Positions 38,422-45,443 of a stretch of DNA of 64,000 nt are shown piece by piece. This stretch comes from Planotetraspora phitsanulokensis (GTDB lineage Bacteria > Actinomycetota > Actinomycetes > Streptosporangiales > Streptosporangiaceae): assembly GCF_016863295.1 (NCBI RefSeq), contig NZ_BOOP01000001.1, forward strand, positions 496,001 through 560,000, given 5' to 3'. The translations under genes were made by a program, and so were the position numbers. The notes below the pieces were generated by a model. It made no database searches and had not been told where the DNA came from. It saw only the letters and a list, made by a program, of their open reading frames with translations. Numbering within the stretch: the stretch's first letter is position 1; each line of letters begins with the position of its first letter.

Positions 38422-38778
38422 GTGACGCCCAAGCCCCCCGCACCCACCGAGGTGGAGTGTTCTAAGCGCCTCGACGACGCGCTGACGAGGGCCTTCTCGG
38501 TTCTGGGGAAACGCTGGAGCGCTGTGGTGCTGGGCTGCCTCCGCCCGGGTCCCGCCGGATTCCGCGAACTGTCACGTGCCATCGGGGGAGTGAGCGACTC
38601 GGTGCTCTCCGACCGTCTGTCGGAGCTGACCGAGATGGGACTCGTCACCCGCACCGTCTGCGAGGGACCGCCCGTCACGGTGTCCTATCAGCTGACCGAA
38701 CGGGGCGAGGCGCTCATGCCGGCGCTGGACCAGATCTCCCGCTGGGCGCGCGAGCATCTTCCCGTCGAGAAGGTGTAG
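38422..38778 (+). CDS. HxlR-family winged-helix regulator
   Basis: About 118 residues, normal for HxlR. The conserved opening (CSKRLDDALTRAFSVLGKRWSAVVLGCL) includes a single N-terminal Cys, which in redox-sensing members reacts with oxidants or quinones. The wing-helix region is LSDRLSELTEMGLVTR. GTG at 38422 fits the -10 spacing; ATG at 38413 is the alternative and overlaps the hexamer. Divergent from the NDH-2-like gene, its likely target. Confidence 0.88.
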   Translation: MTPKPPAPTEVECSKRLDDALTRAFSVLGKRWSAVVLGCLRPGPAGFRELSRAIGGVSDSVLSDRLSELTEMGLVTRTVCEGPPVTVSYQLTERGEALMPALDQISRWAREHLPVEKV

Positions 38779-39795
38779 AGCAGCCGTCCTCCGTCGGCCG
38801 CCCGGGTGTGCTCTCCACAGGCTGACCTGCTGTGACAAACGGCGAGTGCCGTGCCGGGCCGTCGCCTGGTGCGGCACTCGTTGTCTTTCAGCGAACTCAG
38901 TTCGACGGCGGCGTGTGATCCACGAACGTCGTGCAGTTCGCCGGGTGGGCAGGAGGCCCGCCCCGGTTTCCTGGCGCGAGGAACCCGCCGAGCGGGAGCG
39001 GAATGCCGATGGCGCCCGCCGGCGAAGTCGTCGCCGCCGCCCGGGCAGTGCTTTCCGCTGTATCCGTCATCGTCGTCGTGGAGCATTCTGCTCAGATGCC
39101 GCGAACTTTCGGCAATACGAATGACATTGCGAATCGCGCGAGGGTTGTCGAACTCGTTGCCTCTCGCTTCGATAGGGGTCGCCTCTGTCGCGCCGACGAT
39201 GGCACGTACCGGTGTTTGGCATGCAAGTGCCAATATGGCGCCGCTCGCCGTAGTCGCCACCCCAATGCCCGGATGCTCTTGCCGGAGCCGGGAGTGGAAG
39301 CACGCCTGTTGCTACTAGAAGCCGTCGCATTCCATGTCGTTTGTGATTCGAGAGAATCAAATCCGTGAACCGCTGAAGCGGCTGCGAACAAGGGGTAACC
39401 GGCCATAGTCGCGACAATGCTGTCTCTTCGTTGACAGGGTATGAATGGGTTCGTCGACGATGAGAAATCGTCCAAATTCGTCGAATTTGCTCGAAGGGTT
39501 CCATGGAGAATGCTGCCCTTGATTCCCATGCCTGAGTCACGAGTCTTCATTCGCTATAAGGCGATCCCGGTTTTGTCGATTTGGGGCCATGTGCCGCCGA
39601 TTCCAGGCTCATTCGAGCCGGTCGAATATGTCGGATTCGGCGAGTTGCCGATGATTCATCCGGCCATCGCGGGTCCGAATGACCCGTATCGAGTTCTTGG
39701 TCTGAGAAAAGCGAGATGTTCGGCCGTCGCAGGCCGTCGAAATGGATTCCCCAGGCCTTCGGCAGCGGTCCTCCGTGTGAGGGAGAATGGGAGGC
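38779..39795. other. 1-kb region without confident gene, AT-rich in its centre
   Basis: Between hxlR and scpA. The first 110 bases hold a terminator. From about 39060 to 39780 the GC content drops to about 50% (hand counts of 47-48% in two 60-base lines) against about 72% nearby. Several minus-strand frames stay open for 90-150 codons, one beginning RRLLVATGVLPLPAPARA, which resembles a signal peptide, but no frame shows sustained coding bias. This may be a decayed or foreign segment carrying a small secreted-protein gene with a frameshift. Confidence 0.6.
38843..38888 (+). terminator. Terminator of hxlR
   Basis: Nine-bp perfect stem (38843-38851 with 38872-38880) followed by TTGTCTTT. Confidence 0.65.
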
Positions 39796-40665
39796 GTGAT
39801 CGAGCAGGAGACCGAGCGGGAGAGCCCGGCGCCGGACGGCTTCCAGGTGCATCTGGACGTCTTCGAGGGCCCGTTCGACCTGCTGCTCGGACTGATCTCC
39901 AAGCACAAGCTCGACATCACCGAGGTGTCCCTGCACCAGGTCACCGACGAGTTCATCGCGTACATCCGGTCGCGAGGCCCCGAATGGGACCTCGACCAGA
40001 CCAGCCACTTCCTTCTCGTCGCGGCGACGCTGCTCGATCTGAAAGCGGCCAGGCTCCTGCCCACCGGCGAGGTGGAGGATGAGGAGGACCTCGCCCTCCT
40101 CGAAGCCCGTGACCTGCTGTTCGCCCGCCTGCTCCAGTACCGGGCGTACAAGGAGGTCGCCAAGATCTTCTCTGGCCGGATGGCGGAGGAGGCCCTGCGC
40201 TTCCCGCGGGCCGTGCCCATGGAGAAGCGGTTCGCCGACCTGCTGCCCGAGCTCGTGCTCGGCATCGGGCCCGAGCAGCTGGCGAAGATCGCGGCGAGGG
40301 CCTTCACGCCCAAGGCGCCGCCGTCGGTGTCGGTGAGCCACATGTATCAACCGCTCGCCAGCGTGCGCGAGCAGGCCGCTATCCTTGTCGAACGGCTGAG
40401 GCGGGTGAAGAGGGCCACTTTCCGGTCGCTGACAGCCGACTGCGCGGGGACGTGGGAGATCGTCGCCCGCTTCCTGGCCGTCCTGGAGCTCTTCCGGGAG
40501 GCCGCGGTCTCCTTCGAGCAGGTCGAGCCTCTGGGCGACCTCCACGTGACGTGGACGGGCGCCGACGACGGCGACGTCACCGTCGGAGACGACTACGACG
40601 ACGGCAAGCCGGGCGCCGCCGGGGAGCGCGGGGACGGCGGGGCCGCAGAAGGGCCGGATGAATGA
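39796..40665 (+). CDS. scpA: Segregation and condensation protein A
   Basis: About 289 residues. The conserved opening VHLDVFEGPFDLLLGLISKHKLDITEVSLHQVTDEFIAYI is the ScpA/kleisin N-terminal Smc-binding helix pair. The C-terminal winged helix lies near residues 200-260 (AAILVERLRRVKRATFRSL). The last 30 residues are Asp/Gly-rich. ScpA bridges the Smc heads and, with ScpB, forms bacterial condensin. GTG at 39796 is preferred (GAGAAT 7 bases upstream); ATG at 39787 is possible. In related genomes parA directly precedes scpA; here 2.8 kb intervenes. Confidence 0.93.
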   Translation: MIEQETERESPAPDGFQVHLDVFEGPFDLLLGLISKHKLDITEVSLHQVTDEFIAYIRSRGPEWDLDQTSHFLLVAATLLDLKAARLLPTGEVEDEEDLALLEARDLLFARLLQYRAYKEVAKIFSGRMAEEALRFPRAVPMEKRFADLLPELVLGIGPEQLAKIAARAFTPKAPPSVSVSHMYQPLASVREQAAILVERLRRVKRATFRSLTADCAGTWEIVARFLAVLELFREAAVSFEQVEPLGDLHVTWTGADDGDVTVGDDYDDGKPGAAGERGDGGAAEGPDE

Positions 40666-40756
40666 GCCGGACCGACCGGACCCCCGGGAGCTCCGCACCC
40701 GCTCTCCGGAGTGACGGCCGCGACGATCGTGACGGCCGTCGCGGTGTTCCGGCACC

Positions 40757-41683
40757 ATGAGCACGCTGCGCGATGATCAGGGCGAGCCGCGGCACGACGA
40801 ACACGGCGACCCGCCGGACGACGACGAACGAGGAGTTATGGAACGCAGCGACGCCCCCGGCCCCGTCGGGCGTGAGGCGAACGTGCCGGATGAGCCCGAT
40901 GGCGCTGAAGGCGCGGCCGCCGGCGTTCCGGCCCTGGTTCCGAGCCAGGTCGCGAGCCGGATGGAGAACATCCCCGACGAGCCGGATGAGCTCGGCGAGG
41001 AGAACGAGGCCGCCAGGGCCGACGCGACCCAGGCCGACGAGGCCGGCGCGGAGGAGGCCCTCGGGGCTGACGAGACCACCGGGGCAGGCGAGGACGAGGC
41101 GGACGAGACCCCAGGGGAGGACGACCAGGACGCCGCGGGCGTGGGGCCCAGCCTCGGCGCGGCGCTAGAGTCGATCCTGATGGTGGTCGACGAGCCCGTG
41201 GCCGAGATCACGCTCGCCCAGGTCCTGGAGCGCCCCACGAACGAGGTCACCGCGGCCCTGCGCGCCCTGTCCGCGGAATACACCGCCGCTGGGAGGGGTT
41301 TCGACCTGCGGGAAGTGGCGGGCGGCTGGCGCTTCTACACACGGGCGGAGTGCGCCCCGCTGGTGGAGCGGTTCGTCCGGGACGGCCAGCAGGCGCGGCT
41401 GACCCAGGCCGCACTGGAGACGCTCGCCGTGGTTGCCTACCGGCAGCCGGTGAGCCGGGCCAGAGTGGCGGCGGTGCGTGGTGTGAACAGCGACGGCGTC
41501 ATGCGGACGCTGCTCGCGCGAGGCCTCGTCGAAGAGGCCGGGGTCGATCCGGAGAGCCAGGCCGTGCTCTACCGGACGACCAGCTACTTCCTGGAGAGGC
41601 TGGGGCTGAAGGAGCTCGGAGAGCTTCCTGAACTCGCCCCCTTCCTCCCGGACAACGTGGAAACCCTAGAGGAGCAGAAGTGA
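40757..41683 (+). CDS. scpB: Segregation and condensation protein B with long acidic N-terminus
   Basis: 308 residues, while typical ScpB is about 180-200. The conserved double winged helix starts near residue 133 (LGAALESILMVVDEPVAEITLAQVLE) and continues with QAALETLAVVAYRQPVSRARVAAVRGVNSDGV. The first 130 residues are dominated by Glu, Asp, Ala and Gly and look disordered. ATG at 40757 has no clear ribosome-binding site; ATG at 40838 (after GAGGAG) would shorten the tail by 27 residues. Partner of ScpA and Smc. The stop overlaps the next start (GTGA). Confidence 0.92.
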   Translation: MSTLRDDQGEPRHDEHGDPPDDDERGVMERSDAPGPVGREANVPDEPDGAEGAAAGVPALVPSQVASRMENIPDEPDELGEENEAARADATQADEAGAEEALGADETTGAGEDEADETPGEDDQDAAGVGPSLGAALESILMVVDEPVAEITLAQVLERPTNEVTAALRALSAEYTAAGRGFDLREVAGGWRFYTRAECAPLVERFVRDGQQARLTQAALETLAVVAYRQPVSRARVAAVRGVNSDGVMRTLLARGLVEEAGVDPESQAVLYRTTSYFLERLGLKELGELPELAPFLPDNVETLEEQK

Positions 41684-43770
41684 ACAGCAGGCCTACCCCG
41701 TCCGGTGATGGACGCGGTCGAAGCCGGAACACCGGCCAGCGCGGAGGAACCGGCGGGTTCGGACGCGGTGCCGGAGACGCCAGAAGAGGGTCGGGCGGCC
41801 GCTCGGGAGACTCGCCCAGAAGCGGATCGGGCGGCGGGTTCCGGAGCGGATCCCGTGGATCCCAGGGACGCCCCCAGGACGACAGGCGCGGCGGTTCCCG
41901 CGGCTCGGAGACGGGCTCCGGCTACCGGGCGGACAGCGCCGGATCCCGCAGGGACGGCGGATCCCGTTACGACGGCGGATCCCGCTACAGCGATTCAGGC
42001 GACCGAGGCGGCTCGTACGGCAGGCCTGACGGCGACAGGGACCGCTACAGGAGCGGCGACCGCGACTCATCCCGTGACTCCTTCCGCGCCGACCGCGGCG
42101 GTTCACGAGGCAGGTACGGCCAGCAGGACGGCGCCCGCGGCGACCGCCGTCAGGACGACCGCGGCGGCCGCGGCGACGACCGCGCCTTCAGCCGCGACGA
42201 CCGTGGCCGTGAGGATCGTGGCCGTGAGGACCGCGGCTTCAGCCGGGGTCCCGGCGCATCCGACCGCGGCTTCGGCCGTGACGACCGTGGCCGTGGCTTC
42301 GGGCGGGACGAGCAGAGCCGTGAGGGCCGTGGCTTCGGCCGTGACGACCGTGGCCGTGGCTTCGGGCGGGACGAGCAGAGCCGTGAGGGCCGTGGCTTCG
42401 GCCGCGATGACCGTGGCCGCGATGACCGTGGCCGTGAGGACCGTGGCCCCAGCCGTGGTCCCGGCTTCGGGCGTGGCTCCGGCTCATCCGACCGCGGCTT
42501 CGGCCGTGACGACCGCGGCTCCGACCGTGGGTACGCGCCCCGGCGCGACGACGCGCGCGCGGCCGGCCGGGACGGCGGTCGTGACCGGCGTGACCAGGGT
42601 GAGAGCCGGGACCGGCGTGATGATCGGCGTGGCGGTGGCCGCCCTTCCGGGCAGGACAGGCCGGGGTTGCGGGCCGACCGCGGTGGCGCCCGAACCGGTT
42701 ACTCCCGCAGGAACGACCGGTCGGACGACGTCCAGACGATCGGCGACAGCGCCCGCCGTGGCGGTGCCCGCGGCGACGGGGCCGGCCGGAGCGGCGGAGG
42801 CGAGCGCGGCGGCTCGCGGGCCCGGTTCGGCAGGGACAGCTCTCGCCGCGACCTGCGCGCGGGCGCGCCCCGAGGAAACAGGTCGGAGGCCAAGCCGTAC
42901 GGAACGCGCGGTGGCGGCCCGGCGGGCGCGCGCGGCGGTGCGGGGAACGCCGGCGAGAACCCGTTCAAGACCTCCCGGCAGCCGCTGCGCGACCCGGACT
43001 TCTACGACGCGGACTACGTCGACGAGCGCGACACCACGGAGGTGCCGGGCGGCGAGCGGCTGCAGAAGGTCCTCGCGCAGGCCGGCATCGCCAGCCGCCG
43101 GGCCAGCGAGGAGATGATCGGCGACGGCCGGGTCACGGTCGACGGCCAGGTGGTCCGCAGGTTCGGGGCCCGGGTCGACCCCGTCAAGCAGGTCATCCAC
43201 GTCGACGGCAAGCGCATCCCGACCTCGCCCGAGCTCGTCTACTACGCCCTGAACAAGCCGATCGGCGTCGTGAGCACCATGGAGGACCCGGACGGCCGTC
43301 CGTGCCTCCAGGACTACGTCCAGGACCTCAACACCCGGCTGTTCCACGTGGGACGGCTGGACACCGAGACCGAGGGCCTGCTCCTGTTCACCAACGACGG
43401 AGAGCTCGCCCACCGGCTGACCCACCCGAGTTACGGCGTGCAGAAGAAGTACTGGGCCAAGGTGCCCGGTCCCGTTCCGCGCGACCTGCACCGGGTGCTG
43501 CGCAAGGGAATCGAGCTCGAGGACGGCCTGGCCAAGGTGGACGAGTTCCACGTCGTCCAGGAGCACGGGCAGCAGGCGCTGGTCGAGATCATCCTGCACG
43601 AGGGGCGCAAGCACATCGTCAGGAGGCTGCTCGAGGCGTCCGGGCACCGGGTGATCGACCTCGCCCGCATCGAGTTCGGCCCGGTCAAGCTGGGCCGTCT
43701 CAAGCCGGGCACGATCCGGACACTGAGCGTCCAGGAGGTCGGCGAGCTCTATGCGGCGGTCGGCCTCTAA
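41680..43770 (+). CDS. rluB: RluB-like 23S rRNA pseudouridine synthase with about 440-residue Arg/Gly/Asp-rich N-terminus
   Basis: 696 residues; the enzyme part occupies only about residues 450-696. An S4 RNA-binding domain (ERLQKVLAQAGIASRRASEEMIGDGRVTVDG) is followed by the RsuA/RluB catalytic core with the active-site Asp in GRLDTETEGLLLFTNDGELAHRL. It isomerises uridine in 23S rRNA helix 89-type sites in homologues. The N-terminal part is built of DRG, GRD, RGFGRDD and similar units with almost no hydrophobic residues, resembling RGG-type RNA-binding disordered regions. It contains an exact 63-bp tandem duplication at 42271-42396. Start GTG overlaps the scpB stop. Confidence 0.9.
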   Translation: MNSRPTPSGDGRGRSRNTGQRGGTGGFGRGAGDARRGSGGRSGDSPRSGSGGGFRSGSRGSQGRPQDDRRGGSRGSETGSGYRADSAGSRRDGGSRYDGGSRYSDSGDRGGSYGRPDGDRDRYRSGDRDSSRDSFRADRGGSRGRYGQQDGARGDRRQDDRGGRGDDRAFSRDDRGREDRGREDRGFSRGPGASDRGFGRDDRGRGFGRDEQSREGRGFGRDDRGRGFGRDEQSREGRGFGRDDRGRDDRGREDRGPSRGPGFGRGSGSSDRGFGRDDRGSDRGYAPRRDDARAAGRDGGRDRRDQGESRDRRDDRRGGGRPSGQDRPGLRADRGGARTGYSRRNDRSDDVQTIGDSARRGGARGDGAGRSGGGERGGSRARFGRDSSRRDLRAGAPRGNRSEAKPYGTRGGGPAGARGGAGNAGENPFKTSRQPLRDPDFYDADYVDERDTTEVPGGERLQKVLAQAGIASRRASEEMIGDGRVTVDGQVVRRFGARVDPVKQVIHVDGKRIPTSPELVYYALNKPIGVVSTMEDPDGRPCLQDYVQDLNTRLFHVGRLDTETEGLLLFTNDGELAHRLTHPSYGVQKKYWAKVPGPVPRDLHRVLRKGIELEDGLAKVDEFHVVQEHGQQALVEIILHEGRKHIVRRLLEASGHRVIDLARIEFGPVKLGRLKPGTIRTLSVQEVGELYAAVGL
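42271..42396. repeat. 63-bp exact tandem duplication inside rluB
   Basis: Two identical 63-base units (42271-42333 and 42334-42396), each encoding 21 residues (FGRDDRGRGFGRDEQSREGRG), followed by a partial degenerate third copy. The frame is preserved. Confidence 0.9.
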
Positions 43771-43883
43771 TCCGGCCCGTCCGGCGGCGAACTTCGCGAG
43801 TCGGGCACAATGTCCTGGGAGGTCACAGTGATGGGCCGCGACGGAGCGGACCCGTCACTGCAGTCTGGTGGGAGGGGAACGAC

Positions 43884-44243
43884 ATGGTCCGGGCCATCCG
43901 GGGAGCCATCCAGGTCGACGGCGACGATCGGAACTCGATCATCGCGGGCACGACCGAACTGGTGACCGCGGTGATGGAGCGCAACAGGCTCACGACCGAT
44001 GACGTCATCTCGGTGATCTTCACGGCCACGCCCGACCTGACCGCGGAGTTCCCCGCCCTCGCGGCCCGCAAGCTGGGATTCCACGATGTCCCCCTGCTGT
44101 GCGCCTCGGAGATCGCCGTGCCGGGCGCACTGCCGCGGGTGGTGCGCCTGATGGCCCACGTGGAGACCGACCGGCCCCGCCAGGACATCCAGCACGTGTA
44201 CCTGCGGGGCGCGGTCGCCCTGCGGGTGGACATCGCCCAGTGA
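43884..44243 (+). CDS. aroH: Chorismate mutase, AroH class
   Basis: 119 residues, typical for the monofunctional AroH (pseudo-alpha/beta-barrel trimer) class. Conserved pieces: VRAIRGAIQVDGDDRNSIIAGT, IFTATPDLTAEFPALAAR, and LCASEIAVPGALPRVVRLMAHV, which supply the active-site Arg and Glu residues of the family. It converts chorismate to prephenate. ATG at 43884 follows GGGAGGGG. tyrA begins 51 bases downstream, so the pair supplies two consecutive steps of tyrosine synthesis. Confidence 0.92.
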   Translation: MVRAIRGAIQVDGDDRNSIIAGTTELVTAVMERNRLTTDDVISVIFTATPDLTAEFPALAARKLGFHDVPLLCASEIAVPGALPRVVRLMAHVETDRPRQDIQHVYLRGAVALRVDIAQ

Positions 44244-44294
44244 CCGGCGCGGTCGCCCGCCCGGACGAGAAGGCACGCTAGGACGACGAGGACC

Positions 44295-45389
44295 ATGACT
44301 CCCATCGAGGGTGCGACGATCGGCAGTGCCGTCGTCGTCGGAACCGGGCTGATCGGCACATCGATCGCCCTCGCGCTGCGTCAGCGGGGAGTGCGGGTCT
44401 TCCTCACCGACCGCGACGCCGCGGCCGGACGGCTCGCCCGGGAGCTCGGCGCGGGGGAGGAGTGGCCGGCCGACCGCACCGTGGATCTGGCGATCATCGC
44501 CGTGCCCCCGCGGTTCGTCGCGCAGCAACTGCTCGACCTGCAGAAGAACGATGTCGCGCGGGTCTACACCGACGTCGCCAGCGTCAAGGTCCTCCCGCTG
44601 GAGCAGGCTGCGCAGCTGGGGTGCGACCTGTCGACCTACGTGGCCGGGCATCCGCTCGCGGGGCGGGAGCGTTCGGGGCCCGCGGCCGCGAGAGCCGACC
44701 TGTTCCTCGGCCGCCCCTGGGCCCTGTGCCCGTCGGCGGAGACCACCGAGCAGGCGGTGGAGACGGTCCAGGAGCTGGTCGAACTGTGCGGGGGGAACTC
44801 CGTGCGGGTCGGCGCGGAGGAACACGACCGGGCCGTCGCGGTCATCTCCCACGCACCTCACGTCACCGCGGCGGCTGTGGCCGCGCAGTTGTCGGAGGCG
44901 TCCGACACCGCTCTCGGCCTGTCAGGACAGGGCGTGCGGGACGTCACACGCATCGCGGCGGGCGACCCGTCGTTGTGGACCGGAATCCTGACGGGCAACG
45001 CCGGCCCGGTCGCCGAGGTCCTCGAGGCCCTGGTGGAGGACCTGTCCGCCGTGGCCAGGTCGTTGCGGGCGTTCGCGGGCGAGGGTACGGCCGTCGCGGG
45101 GGTGACCGATCTGCTCGAACGCGGCGTCCGCGGGACCGGCAGGATCCCCGGCAAGCACGGCGGCCCGGCCCGCACCTACGCCGTCGTCCAGGTCGTCATC
45201 GGCGACCGCCCCGGCGAGCTCGCCCGGCTCGTGCAGGCGGCGGGCGAGACCGGCGTCAACATCGAGGACATCCGGCTGGAGCACGCCCCCGGCCTGCCTC
45301 TCGGCGCGGCGGAGCTGTACGTCCAGCCGGAGGCGGCGGCCGCGCTCGCGGACGGCCTGCGCGAGCGCGGGTGGCACCTGCCCGTCTGA
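44295..45389 (+). CDS. tyrA: Prephenate dehydrogenase with C-terminal ACT domain
   Basis: 364 residues. NAD-binding Rossmann motif VVVGTGLIGTSIALALRQ at residues 13-30, substrate-binding AGHPLAGRE and SHAPHVTAAAVA regions in the helical half, and an ACT domain from about residue 293 (YAVVQVVIGDRPGELARLVQAAGETGVNIEDIRLEH), which normally gives feedback control by tyrosine. It oxidatively decarboxylates prephenate to 4-hydroxyphenylpyruvate. The stop codon lies inside a 13-bp tandem repeat. Confidence 0.95.
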   Translation: MTPIEGATIGSAVVVGTGLIGTSIALALRQRGVRVFLTDRDAAAGRLARELGAGEEWPADRTVDLAIIAVPPRFVAQQLLDLQKNDVARVYTDVASVKVLPLEQAAQLGCDLSTYVAGHPLAGRERSGPAAARADLFLGRPWALCPSAETTEQAVETVQELVELCGGNSVRVGAEEHDRAVAVISHAPHVTAAAVAAQLSEASDTALGLSGQGVRDVTRIAAGDPSLWTGILTGNAGPVAEVLEALVEDLSAVARSLRAFAGEGTAVAGVTDLLERGVRGTGRIPGKHGGPARTYAVVQVVIGDRPGELARLVQAAGETGVNIEDIRLEHAPGLPLGAAELYVQPEAAAALADGLRERGWHLPV

Positions 45390-45415
45390 CCTGCCCGTCT
45401 GGCCTGCCCGTCTGA
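45377..45415. repeat. 13-bp tandem repeat over the tyrA stop codon
   Basis: Three copies of CCTGCCCGTCTGA (45377-45389, 45390-45402 with one change, 45403-45415). The first copy encodes the last residues and the stop codon. Confidence 0.85.
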
Positions 45416-45443
45416 TCTCCGCGCTCCCCGGCCGTACACGCGT

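Noticed and set aside
39067-39550. Minus-strand frames of 150+ codons in the AT-rich island as real genes
   Set aside because: Two frames overlap with similar length and neither shows consistent third-position bias or a recognisable domain; reported only as a possible decayed gene.
42239-42487. His/Gly/Arg-rich minus-strand frame
   Set aside because: It is the antisense reading of the repetitive rluB N-terminus; the repeats create the apparent repetitive protein.
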